Origin: Verrucomicrobiota bacterium | GTDB taxonomy: Bacteria > Verrucomicrobiota > Kiritimatiellia > SS1-B-03-39 > UBA6053 | Direction of reading: 5' to 3' | Length of the DNA: 64,000 nt | Assembly: GCA_020831635.1 (NCBI GenBank) | Contig: JAFIGC010000008.1 | Span: forward strand, 1-64,000 | Shown here: positions 1-8,061 of the stretch, piece by piece | How the letters are laid out: the number at the start of each line of letters is the position of its first letter | How positions within the stretch are numbered: position 1 is the stretch's first letter | Translations under genes and position numbers: made by a program | Notes under the pieces: generated by a model | Seen by the model: only the letters and a program-made list of their open reading frames with translations | What the model was told of the DNA's origin: nothing | Databases searched by the model: none

Positions 1-5
1 AGCGA

Positions 6-67
6 AAGGGATTGTCGGGAATCGAGGCATACCCATGCGGTCTGTCGAGTATTCCAGACAATCCCTT
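6..67. repeat. 17-bp imperfect inverted repeat
   Basis: Arms AAGGGATTGTCGGGAAT (6-22) and ATTCCAGACAATCCCTT (51-67) are reverse complements with one mismatch, around a 28-nt loop. It sits next to a dispersed repeat copy and 57 bases beyond the stop of the minus-strand toxin gene. It could act as a transcription terminator or be a small mobile-element end. No adjacent transposase is visible. The ORF drawn over it (12-194) is a shadow. Confidence 0.6.
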
Positions 68-84
68 GCAGCCCATGAGATTGT

Positions 85-117
85 GCGGATTCACAGCAAA
101 GATCTCACGGTTTCAGG
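85..117 (+). repeat. Dispersed repeat copy (GATCTCA..TTCAGG family)
   Basis: GCGGATTCACAGCAAAGATCTCACGGTTTCAGG matches, with two changes, the reverse complement of 10278-10310. Its core is shared with 59155-59182, 31531-31552 and 1158-1182. It is intergenic, just past the toxin stop codon. Function unknown. Confidence 0.75.
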
Positions 118-123
118 TAAAGA

Positions 124-414
124 TCAACGGTGTAGAATGTCCTCCACCATTGTATAAACGATACTGCGGTGCTGGGCAAAGATGCAACGGATGACGGGTC
201 CGCTTGAGGAAGTCCTCACCTGAAAGATCACGCGGTGAGCCCCGACGCGGAGCCGCTGGTAATCCGTTAAAACGCCCTCCAGATTCCGAATGTCCCCATG
301 AAGGCGTTCAAGTTTTCGGATCGCCAGACGCAGAGAACCACGCGGCGCGGGGGGCAGGCCTTTCACGTAGGCAATGACCTGATCGGACACTTCAATCCTC
401 ATCGTCCAGCGCAT
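124..414 (-). CDS. RelE/ParE-family toxin of a type II toxin-antitoxin pair
   Basis: A 96-residue basic protein with the size and layout of RelE/ParE toxins: an N-terminal strand and helix, then a helix, then a beta-sheet ending in CIFAQHRSIVYT and an arginine-terminated tail. The segment YQRLRVGAHRVIFQV matches the RLRVGxYRVIYxV pattern typical of the superfamily. RelE members cleave mRNA on the ribosome and ParE members inhibit gyrase; I cannot decide which applies here. The start overlaps the 3' end of the upstream antitoxin gene by 23 bases, so translation is probably coupled. An alternative ATG lies at 402. The protein looks intact. Confidence 0.8.
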   Translation of the reverse strand: MRWTMRIEVSDQVIAYVKGLPPAPRGSLRLAIRKLERLHGDIRNLEGVLTDYQRLRVGAHRVIFQVRTSSSGPVIRCIFAQHRSIVYTMVEDILHR

Positions 415-646
415 CCACGGAATGAAAATTCAGCTCCCCGCGTTCATAAGCCCGGATCTGCGCCATGGTTTCCGGCTGGGACAGAAGCTCCATGGTCTCC
501 ACGATGGCATCCATCCGCACTTTGGAAACCACATAGGCCACGGTTTCCTGATGCCGGGTAATCGGGATCATCCCCACGGAAGCGCTTTCCCTGACCATGG
601 CGGGAAATTGCTGTTGCGCCTGTGTGATGGTATACGTAGTTTTCAT
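392..646 (-). CDS. Phd/YefM-family antitoxin
   Basis: An 84-residue protein beginning TYTITQAQQQFPAMVRESA, the usual Phd/YefM start in which residues 1-50 form the DNA-binding dimer and the acidic C-terminus (here ending DALDDED) wraps and neutralises the toxin. The phrase IPITRHQETVAYVVS is the conserved core strand of the fold. It is the first gene of a two-gene unit with the RelE/ParE-like toxin. An inverted repeat covers its start codon, consistent with autorepression of the pair. Confidence 0.82.
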   Translation of the reverse strand: MKTTYTITQAQQQFPAMVRESASVGMIPITRHQETVAYVVSKVRMDAIVETMELLSQPETMAQIRAYERGELNFHSVDALDDED

Positions 647-656
647 ACAAAAACTA
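637..656 (-). promoter_or_regulatory. Putative antitoxin operator over the start codon
   Basis: TAGTTTT (637-643) and AAAACTA (650-656) are perfect inverted arms separated by 6 bases that contain the antitoxin ATG (646). Phd/YefM antitoxins typically bind such palindromes to repress their own operon. Function is inferred from position. Confidence 0.5.
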
Positions 657-668
657 TGTGGAATTTTT

Positions 669-1136
669 TCAGAAAGTCAAGTTCGATAAGTTCACCAACC
701 CCCAGAGAAACATACCGATGCCGATGAGGGGCAGGAGCCAGAGCAAGAGTTGCTCGACGGCATCGAGGGAGATGTGCTCGACCCCCGCGTCGTCGGGATT
801 GTTTGGATTGTAGTGCACATCAACGGTTTGCCCCCGGCGGAGGGTTTGCCAACTCGCGCCGGTATCTGAAACGACGCGGTGTTGCACCCCCTCGACTTCA
901 AAGACCACCACCGGGTGGCGGGTGGGGACGCGGTGACGCCCCAAATCCATCCCCACGTTTGATGCGGAACGCGTTTCCTCGTCCACCACCTCACCCCGCG
1001 TGCGGACGGTGCGCCGTCGCTTGAGCTTGGCCGTCTCCCACTTGGCGTGGAGGGGATAACAAAGGAGCACCAACCCGATCAGTGCGAAGAAGGGGTATTG
1101 GGGATCTTTGAGGAGGGCGTCTTTCCAATGTTCCAT
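669..1136 (-). CDS. DUF3592-type two-helix membrane protein
   Basis: A 155-residue protein with a membrane segment near residues 15-30 (FFALIGLVLLCYPLHA) and another near 130-150 (LLLWLLPLIGIGMFLWGLV). Between them is a soluble beta domain with PVVVFEVEGVQHRV and VDVHYNPNNPDDA. The pattern 'PVVxFxxxG ... VxVxYxPxxPxxA' between two helices is the hallmark of DUF3592 proteins, whose function is unknown. It is monocistronic, downstream of and in the same direction as the GH42-like gene. The start ATG at 1136 has no strong ribosome-binding site. Confidence 0.75.
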   Translation of the reverse strand: MEHWKDALLKDPQYPFFALIGLVLLCYPLHAKWETAKLKRRRTVRTRGEVVDEETRSASNVGMDLGRHRVPTRHPVVVFEVEGVQHRVVSDTGASWQTLRRGQTVDVHYNPNNPDDAGVEHISLDAVEQLLLWLLPLIGIGMFLWGLVNLSNLTF

Positions 1137-1157
1137 ACAAGATACTCACGAATCTTT

Positions 1158-1182
1158 CCTGAATCCATGAGATCTTTCAAGG
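1158..1182 (-). repeat. Dispersed repeat copy, minus orientation
   Basis: The complement reads CCTTGAAAGATCTCATGGATTCAGG, sharing GATCTCAtGGATTCAGG with copies at 31531 and 59155. It lies between the GH42-like and DUF3592 genes. Confidence 0.65.
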
Positions 1183-1208
1183 CATTTCAGCGCCAATGTC
1201 AATTGAAA

Positions 1209-3398
1209 TTATGATGCTTTTACGCAGCGCAACCAGCGTCCGCCATCTCGGGGGACGGGGATGGGTGCGGACAAATCGACGGGGGTTTCGTCGAGGACAT
1301 CGATGACTTCGCGGTAGGCGTGGGGGAGTTTTTCGAAACGCAGTTCGCTGGCATCCCCTTGGTTGACGAGAAAATAGTGATCGGCTCCAGGGGCGGCGAG
1401 GCGGAAAGCCCAGGGTTGGCCGCTACACAGGAACCAGGGTTCGCGTCCACCGAGCAAATGACGGGCCAGCAAATCCTGCCAAACCTGGTTGCCGGGTTTT
1501 TTGCAGGCGCGGGCCGCTTCCCATCCCAGAATCACGGCACTGCCTTCGCCGATTTTGTTTTCGGTGACGGCGGGGGCGCCATGGCCGTATGTGGCCACCA
1601 CCTTGGCGGTGGTGGGAATGAGATCGGCGGTGTAGCCATGAATGGAGTCGCCGTCCACGGTATGGCAAACGTTGTTACCCGAATATTGCAGATCGGAAAG
1701 TTCCACGCCGAAGAGTTTTTCGAAGTCGGTGCCGGCGGCGGTGCGCATGACGCGTCCGCGTTCGGTGTAACAGCCGACGGGCATGTCCGCGACCACCCGT
1801 CCGCCCTGTTGCACGTATTCACGGAGAATGGGCAACAAGTCGGTATTCAACCCGAGGAAACCGGGCAGATAGATGATCGGATACCGGGAGGCCAGTCCTT
1901 CGCGGAGATTCATGGCGGTGACATATTCGTAAGGAATGGAGGCGTCGATACAGGTCCGGGACGCGCCAATCCGCGCTTCTACGGGAAAATGTTTGAAGAC
2001 GGTGCGGTTGAATTCGCTCATGGCCGCCCAGATGGCTTCGTTGTCCCAGTCCACGAGGATGCCCACCATGGGCTCTTTGTGGGCCTGCCAGATTTCGTCG
2101 CGCCACTTGTTTGCGGCTTTGGCAATGCGCCCCACGTGCCGGGTGCGCTCGCAGACTTTTTCATTTCGGTCCAATAGCGCGTATTCGCCGGCCTCGACGC
2201 CCGCAAAGCGCGCGTTCCAGGACCAAAGTCCGGCGCCTTTGCAACCGGCGGCGAGATAACTGAACAGCAACTGGGTCATCACCCCCGCATCCACGGTATA
2301 CCCGGGCTGTTTGTCGCGGGCGGGCGGATACAACGGCGCGTTGGACCCGGAAGTCTGCTGGGGTCCGCCGGTGGACTCCCACGGCGCGGTCCATCCGCCT
2401 TTGTTGAGGTCCACGACAAAAGAGGCCTGCATGTACACTGGGCGGGCGACTTCGAAGTCGGTCTCCTCGAAGTGCCAGCACAAGTGAATGGAGGGATAGA
2501 AGGACCCGCAGTCTTTCATGGACCGGGCAATGCCTTCCATGTCGGTGCCGCGGCTGGCAAAGGGAAGGAAAAGCCCCATTTCCCCGCCGGAACGATGGGG
2601 TTCGTGCACATCGCGCTCCTTTGCGAGTTGGGTGGTGGCGAGCACGTCCCGGTTTTTCAAATCCGCCTTGAACCGCAAGACGTCGCGCACGCGGCCATAA
2701 TCCCGTTTCTGGGAGCACTGTTTGTAGTTTCGCACTTGTTCCCAATTCTCAAAGCCCCTGCCGGGGTCTTTGGAAGCATGCACGGGAAACACATCAATGT
2801 TCCAAGCCTGATTCAGTCGTTCGAGATCGTTGTCATAATGCTTTTGCAACCAGTCCACGAATTCATCCAACGCCCATTCGGGCAATTCGGCATTGGCGCC
2901 GTAAGCGCCGGCCACGGACTTGCCATCCTGCTTGAACATGCCCTCCTGCGCCTCCGGATTCAGCTTCAATTTCGGACGTCCGATGCGCTTTTCGAGAACC
3001 CCGCGCTGATAGTCGCGCATGGCCGGGTGTTCGTGAATTTCCTTGCGGGACAAGTTGGGGTCGATGCCCAGTTTTTCGCAAAGGGCGGGGGTAATCGGCT
3101 CCCAACCGCCTTCGCCGTACCACCACGCCACCAAGCCCTCTTCCAAAGCCATGTTTTCCAGATCCGCATTGCTCCAGCGCGAGCAGGGCATGAATTGCTT
3201 GATGGCATTGAAGCCCAGCTCTTTCATGGTGCGGAAATGCCAGCGAATCTCCTCCTCGTCCATTTCATCGCGGGCGATGAGGACGGACCCAAACGGCATG
3301 GGGGCCAGGGCGCGGAATTCCCGCTGACGGGGGGCATCGTTGATGGCATCAAAGGCTTCGTGGCGGAAGTCGTGGGCGATGGATTCAATTTTCGGCAT
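1209..3398 (-). CDS. GH42-like beta-galactosidase family protein
   Basis: 729 residues with no signal peptide, so probably cytoplasmic. Residues about 20-420 look like a clan GH-A TIM barrel (GFNAIKQFMPCSRW, GLVAWWYGEGGW, then FVDWLQKHYDNDLERLNQAWN, the GH42 phrase for 'continue through a stand of x-W'). Residues about 450-640 look like the GH42 trimerisation/glutamine-amidotransferase-like domain (MVGILVDWDNEAIWA, YPIIYLPGFLGL, LREYVQQGGRVVADMPVG). A small C-terminal beta domain follows. Family members hydrolyse beta-galactosides or arabinosides. The barrel sequence is divergent, so substrate is not predictable and the catalytic glutamates are not confidently placed. It is divergent from an ABC sugar importer, which supports uptake then intracellular hydrolysis of an oligosaccharide. 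Confidence 0.75.
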   Translation of the reverse strand: MPKIESIAHDFRHEAFDAINDAPRQREFRALAPMPFGSVLIARDEMDEEEIRWHFRTMKELGFNAIKQFMPCSRWSNADLENMALEEGLVAWWYGEGGWEPITPALCEKLGIDPNLSRKEIHEHPAMRDYQRGVLEKRIGRPKLKLNPEAQEGMFKQDGKSVAGAYGANAELPEWALDEFVDWLQKHYDNDLERLNQAWNIDVFPVHASKDPGRGFENWEQVRNYKQCSQKRDYGRVRDVLRFKADLKNRDVLATTQLAKERDVHEPHRSGGEMGLFLPFASRGTDMEGIARSMKDCGSFYPSIHLCWHFEETDFEVARPVYMQASFVVDLNKGGWTAPWESTGGPQQTSGSNAPLYPPARDKQPGYTVDAGVMTQLLFSYLAAGCKGAGLWSWNARFAGVEAGEYALLDRNEKVCERTRHVGRIAKAANKWRDEIWQAHKEPMVGILVDWDNEAIWAAMSEFNRTVFKHFPVEARIGASRTCIDASIPYEYVTAMNLREGLASRYPIIYLPGFLGLNTDLLPILREYVQQGGRVVADMPVGCYTERGRVMRTAAGTDFEKLFGVELSDLQYSGNNVCHTVDGDSIHGYTADLIPTTAKVVATYGHGAPAVTENKIGEGSAVILGWEAARACKKPGNQVWQDLLARHLLGGREPWFLCSGQPWAFRLAAPGADHYFLVNQGDASELRFEKLPHAYREVIDVLDETPVDLSAPIPVPRDGGRWLRCVKAS

Positions 3399-3605
3399 GG
3401 GATTATGAACTTTCAGAAAAGGTGGGTTTCAATTGCGAAAACACATTCTTACAAAAAAATGATAGAAAGACTAGCAAAAATCTCATATGTGCTTATCGCA
3501 ATGATCTGAATAGCCACCCCGAGGCACCCCGCTCAAAATCATTTAGTCGTTGCCAGACTACCGGGTTTTGTGCATACTGAACCTCCACTCGTTTTAGATT
3601 TCCCC
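3399..3605. other. Divergent promoter region, GH42-like gene and sugar importer
   Basis: A 207-bp AT-rich spacer between divergent genes. A partial palindrome, GTTTCAATTGCGAAAAC (about 3426-3442), is present. I found no good match to the TGTTAACGTTAACA operator that precedes many other genes here, so these two genes may be controlled differently. No convincing -35/-10 pair was found. Confidence 0.45.
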
Positions 3606-6600
3606 ATGCAAAAACATCAGATTTCCATTTTATTGATCGCGTTTGGCGTCCTGGCGATATTCTCCAACTGGGGGAAATTGGCCGATTATACCGAGGCCCA
3701 ACTTCGACAGGAAAACGTCCGGCCCCGCAAGGTCTCCTACTGGACCAGTTCCGGCTCCCCGGAAGTGGAATTGAACATGGCCAACCAGTTCATGAAAGCG
3801 CACCCGGACATCATGGTGCAACCCAACTTTCGCGAAACCGGCGGTTTGCAGGACATTCTCTATATCAGTTTCCTCAGCGGAAACCCGCCCGATTACATGA
3901 ACGCCCAGTTGCACGAACTCCGTCAATACGCGCTGTTCGGCGGCATTCGCCCCTTTGACGACCTGCTGGAGGCCGAGGGCCCCGAATATTTCGACCAATT
4001 TCTCGATGGACGCGGTCGGGTGTACCGCTTTGAAACCAACCCCAGCGACCGCCTCTTTGCGCGTGACGAGAACGGCAACTTCCTGCACCCCAAGGAAGCG
4101 GCCCGCTTGCTGAACCTCTCCGGCCGGGCCGTGGGGTTGCGTGACGTCACCCTTCCCGACACGCTGACCTACAACAAACGGGTTTTCCGCGAAGCGGCGG
4201 CCATGTTTCCGGAGGCGGGACTTGTCGATGCAAACGGAGAACCGGTGCCGCCCCGCACTTGGCTGGAGTTCTACGAAGCCGCCCGGGTGATCAGTGAATA
4301 TGGGCGCCGGGCCGCCGAAGCCCGCGGACAAAGCCAACCGCTGACCTACGGGGTGGTGCTGCAGGGACAACGGACCAACGACCTCATGCGCGGCATCCGC
4401 CCGCTGGCTCAGCGCGCGGGCAGCATGGCCTTTGACTTCACCGGCGACACCAACCGAATCCAACAACATTTTGATTTGAACACCCCCGCCGGCAGAGCCG
4501 CCGCCGAACGCTATCAGGATCGTCCGGTGGGCTATTTCGAGTACGATCACCCCGCCTATATCGCGTCCTTCGCCCTCCTCTTGCAAATGCGACGGGACGG
4601 GTTCGTCCTGCCCGGTCTTGAGGCCCGCCACTACGAAGACGTGCGCACCGCCCTGGCCACCGGCCAGGCGGGCATGTTGCTGGACGGCTGGCACGCAGCC
4701 CTCATCGGCGTGGAACGCGTCCCGTGGGCCGCCGAGGACATCGGCAGTGCCCCCATTCCCGTTCCCTATCCCAATGTCGACGAAATGGCAGGCGTCACCG
4801 AAGAGGAAATCCAACGACAAAAACAGGAAGTCGAACGCCTGCTGTCTTTGGACGAATTGGGCATTTCCCTGCCCCCCGGCAACAAATTGCCCCGGGGCAC
4901 GGGTGTCGGCGTCAGCTTTTTCACCAGTCTGGCCCGTGATCCGGCGGCGGCTTGGGAATGGATGCACTACGGCGTGAAAGATCCCGATGTGGTGCAAACC
5001 AACACCCGCCGCGGCAGCACCCCCTTGGTGCAGGTGGCCATGGAAAATCTCGGGGACCGCGACTGGTTCCCGTATGCGTACCAGCCCCAAGTGTACGACA
5101 TCATCAGCCATGAAACCGAAATGTGGCCCAACCCCGCCCAACACGGCCCCGTCCCCGTGTCCAGCGACCAGGAAATTTTCTTCCGCCTCTTCCACAGCCA
5201 AGATCCCCGCCCCCTCGTGGAAGTGCTTCGCGAAGCGCAAAACGATCTGGCCCGCTTCACCGATGCCGCCAACGAAGATCTGGCCCGGCGCATCGCCGAC
5301 GGCATCACCCGCCCGGAAAGTTGGACCTTCCCCACCTTCACCCCCAACACCGCCGCACGGTATTTCGACATGCAGCAGGATCAGGGCGAAAACCCGGAAA
5401 TCCAAGCGGAACTCGCCCAATTGCGTTCCGAACTGGTCGCCCAAGCCGCCGATACCCCCCGACTTTCCAATTTGCTGGATGCCGAAAAAAACAATTTGCG
5501 AGAAGACCTGTGGAAATACGAATCCCCCACCAACGCCTGGGTGGTGCTCTGGGTGCCGTCGCTGATGTTGTTCACCATTTGTCTCTGGTTCGTGGTCAAC
5601 GCCCTCCGCAACCGCAGACGTCGAAAGGAATGGTGGAAAGAAACCCGGCAAGGCGCCCGGGGAAGTTGGCAAGCCTACCTGTTTGTCCTCCCGGGGATGG
5701 CCCTGTTGTTTTTCTTTGCCATTTATCCCTCCCTGTATCAGTTTGTCATCGCCATGCATCGCGGGGACGGACTGGGGGCCATGCAACCGGTCGGCTTTGA
5801 CAATTTCGCCCGGATTTTAAACCCCAACCACCCTCGCTTCGACGCGGTCTTTTGGAACACCGTGATACCCAACACCCTGATTTTCATGATCGGGGTCACG
5901 TCCGCACAGGTGATTTTGGGGCTGATGATCGCCACCCTGCTCAACTTGCCCCTGAAGTCGAATTCGATTTACCGGGTGCTCTTTTTCATCCCCTTGGTCA
6001 CCTCCCTGGCCGTGGTCAGCGTGATTTTCATCGGACTGCTCAAAGGCGAGGACTCCGGGGTCAATCAGTTCCTCATTTCCGTGGGCTGGGAAAATCTGCC
6101 CTACCGACTGGGTCTGGTGACCGAACCGGGGCAGATGATCAACTGGCTGGGCGAAAAAACCGGACTCGGGGCGGTCATGTTCGTGGCCGCTTGGCACGGC
6201 ATGCCCTACAACATCATTTTGCTGCTCGCGGGCCTGCAATCCATCAGTCCCGATTTGTATGAAGCCGCCCGGGTGGATGGCGCCAGCGCCTGGCAACGTT
6301 TCCGCCACGTCACCATCCCCGAAATATTACCCATTCTCATTATCATCACTTTCCAAGCCTTCATTGGCGCCGCCAAGGCGTTCAGCGTAGTCTTCGTGCT
6401 CACCGAGGGCGGCATCAACCATAGCAGCGAACTTGTGGCCACCTACATCTTCCGATGGGGCTTCATGCGTCCGGCCGGACGGGATGCCGACCTCGGCTAC
6501 GCCTCCGCGCTGGGCATCGTGTATTCCGTCCTGCTCGCGGCCCTCACTTTGACCAATGTCATCATCATCGCCCGAAGATGGAAGCGACGACTCGACGCCG

Positions 6601-6632
6601 AACACGCCGCCATCAAGGAGGAAGGACAATGA
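3606..6632 (+). CDS. ABC sugar importer: solute-binding protein fused to MalF-like permease
   Basis: 1008 residues. An N-terminal membrane segment (ISILLIAFGVLAIFSNW) precedes a family-1 extracellular solute-binding domain (about 35-620; SYWTSSGSPEVELNMANQF, QAGMLLDGWHAALIG). A helix near 643-665 (VVLWVPSLMLFTICLWFVV) is followed by a MalF-type permease (about 686-1000) with the EAA loop EAARVDGASAWQRF near 885, which docks onto the ATPase. Binding protein and permease are normally separate, so this is a genuine fusion. The last base pair of the stop overlaps the next permease start (ATGA). The ATG at 3606 is preferred over the GTG at 3570 because it starts just before the signal-anchor. No ATPase gene is present in the window, so a shared MsmX-type ATPase elsewhere is implied. 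Confidence 0.88.
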   Translation: MQKHQISILLIAFGVLAIFSNWGKLADYTEAQLRQENVRPRKVSYWTSSGSPEVELNMANQFMKAHPDIMVQPNFRETGGLQDILYISFLSGNPPDYMNAQLHELRQYALFGGIRPFDDLLEAEGPEYFDQFLDGRGRVYRFETNPSDRLFARDENGNFLHPKEAARLLNLSGRAVGLRDVTLPDTLTYNKRVFREAAAMFPEAGLVDANGEPVPPRTWLEFYEAARVISEYGRRAAEARGQSQPLTYGVVLQGQRTNDLMRGIRPLAQRAGSMAFDFTGDTNRIQQHFDLNTPAGRAAAERYQDRPVGYFEYDHPAYIASFALLLQMRRDGFVLPGLEARHYEDVRTALATGQAGMLLDGWHAALIGVERVPWAAEDIGSAPIPVPYPNVDEMAGVTEEEIQRQKQEVERLLSLDELGISLPPGNKLPRGTGVGVSFFTSLARDPAAAWEWMHYGVKDPDVVQTNTRRGSTPLVQVAMENLGDRDWFPYAYQPQVYDIISHETEMWPNPAQHGPVPVSSDQEIFFRLFHSQDPRPLVEVLREAQNDLARFTDAANEDLARRIADGITRPESWTFPTFTPNTAARYFDMQQDQGENPEIQAELAQLRSELVAQAADTPRLSNLLDAEKNNLREDLWKYESPTNAWVVLWVPSLMLFTICLWFVVNALRNRRRRKEWWKETRQGARGSWQAYLFVLPGMALLFFFAIYPSLYQFVIAMHRGDGLGAMQPVGFDNFARILNPNHPRFDAVFWNTVIPNTLIFMIGVTSAQVILGLMIATLLNLPLKSNSIYRVLFFIPLVTSLAVVSVIFIGLLKGEDSGVNQFLISVGWENLPYRLGLVTEPGQMINWLGEKTGLGAVMFVAAWHGMPYNIILLLAGLQSISPDLYEAARVDGASAWQRFRHVTIPEILPILIIITFQAFIGAAKAFSVVFVLTEGGINHSSELVATYIFRWGFMRPAGRDADLGYASALGIVYSVLLAALTLTNVIIIARRWKRRLDAEHAAIKEEGQ

Positions 6633-8032
6633 AAAAGCGCAAAACCTCGCTGAAAGATTTCATTCGCTACAAGAGCCCGTTGCTTTTCGTACATGTGCTC
6701 CTGATTGTCTTGGGGCTGCTCAACCTCTATCCATTCGTGTGGATGTTGGGCACCAGCATGAAGGCCGAAGCCGAAGCCTCCTCCGACCGCATGTCCCCCA
6801 TTCCCCGCCCGAAATTCATGCTCGTGGATGAATTTGACTTGCACGAAGCCGTGCCCCTCCCCCTCGCGCCCGGCCTCCGCGAGGCCGAAGGCTTTACCTA
6901 CGAGCGCCTGCTGGGGAATCTGCGCTCCAAATTGCGTCTCATCGACCGGCTGCAACGGCGTGCAGACGAAGAGGGCGCCTACACCCACCCCATCGCCTAC
7001 TCCGGTCTCGCGCGCGTGGATGTCGACGAGGCCCAGGTGCAACTCAATCACTTGGTCGACGTCGGCCTGCTGGTCCGGGACGGAGAACGGGACACCCCCG
7101 AAGGCCCCCTGCCCCGCTACCGACTCGCCCCCGGCGCGGAAGGCATCGTCCACCGCGACATGCTGCCCCGACAGGTACTGACCCTGATCAACCTGCACGA
7201 GGAAAACCGACGCCGGGCCACCACCCGCTCCGCCTATGCGGCCGACCGCATCAGCGCCACCGAATACAATTCCCACTTCGGCTTGTCCGACATGGAAAAA
7301 GCCGAAGTCGAACTCAAACAAATGATGGAAGCGGGTTGGGTGACCGACGGCACCTGGCAGGTCATGAACTATTGGGTGGTCCTCAAAGGCGAAAACCACA
7401 TTCTCAACTTCCTCACCACCGTCCTCCTCACCTGCGTGGTGGTGCTCGGAACCATCTTCACCTCCTCCATGCTCGGCTATGCCCTGGCGCGCATGCGGTT
7501 TCCCGGACGCTTCTGGATACTCGGGGTCATGATTTTCTCCAGCATTCTACCTTCGGAAGCCCGCATGATTCCCATCTTCAAGATGCTGCTCGCCCTGAAC
7601 GGCTTGGAAAACCTCTGGGGACTCAGCACCTGGCTCATCAGTTTCGGAGTGGGCAACGCACTGCTCATGGCCGGATTTTTCCTGACCCTGCCCAAAGAGG
7701 TGGGCGAAGCCGCCGAAGTGGACGGCGCGGGCGTGTTCCGCACCTTCTTCGACATCATGCTTCCCATGGCCCAACCCATCGTCATGACCGTGGGAATGTT
7801 CGCATTCCTCACCGCCTGGAACGAGTTCCTGGTGCCCCTGTTGTGCACCATCAGCCGACCCTCCATGCAACCGCTGGCCGTGGCCGTGTACAACTTCCAA
7901 GCCGGACATCCCGGAAAATGGCATCAAATCAATGCCGCCGCCTCCATCATGGTCCTGCCCGTAATCCTCGGATTCCTCTGCGTCCAGAAACACGTCGTCA
8001 AGAGCATCGCCGTCGGCGCCGTGAAGGGGTGA
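6629..8032 (+). CDS. MalG-like sugar ABC permease with large internal insert
   Basis: 467 residues; the family is usually about 280. The first membrane helix (about 15-45, LLFVHVLLIVLGLLNLYPFVWM) is followed by an insert of roughly 200 residues. The canonical permease then resumes from NFLTTVLLTCVVVLGTIF with the EAA loop EAAEVDGAGVFRTFFDIMLP. The insert contains two similar helix-rich halves (DEAQVQLNHLVDVGLLVRDG and DMEKAEVELKQMMEAGWVTDG) that look like winged-helix modules. Topology would place the insert outside the cytoplasm, between helix 1 and helix 2. A strong ribosome-binding site (AAGGAGGAAGGA) precedes ATG 6629, which overlaps the upstream stop by four bases. Confidence 0.87.
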   Translation: MKKRKTSLKDFIRYKSPLLFVHVLLIVLGLLNLYPFVWMLGTSMKAEAEASSDRMSPIPRPKFMLVDEFDLHEAVPLPLAPGLREAEGFTYERLLGNLRSKLRLIDRLQRRADEEGAYTHPIAYSGLARVDVDEAQVQLNHLVDVGLLVRDGERDTPEGPLPRYRLAPGAEGIVHRDMLPRQVLTLINLHEENRRRATTRSAYAADRISATEYNSHFGLSDMEKAEVELKQMMEAGWVTDGTWQVMNYWVVLKGENHILNFLTTVLLTCVVVLGTIFTSSMLGYALARMRFPGRFWILGVMIFSSILPSEARMIPIFKMLLALNGLENLWGLSTWLISFGVGNALLMAGFFLTLPKEVGEAAEVDGAGVFRTFFDIMLPMAQPIVMTVGMFAFLTAWNEFLVPLLCTISRPSMQPLAVAVYNFQAGHPGKWHQINAAASIMVLPVILGFLCVQKHVVKSIAVGAVKG

Positions 8033-8061
8033 GTTCAGACCGAAACAAAGAGACTCTGGCG

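Noticed and set aside
3630-5786. 718-codon open frame opposite the binding-protein/permease fusion
   Set aside because: It is the antisense shadow of a clear ABC importer gene, and its composition is not protein-like.
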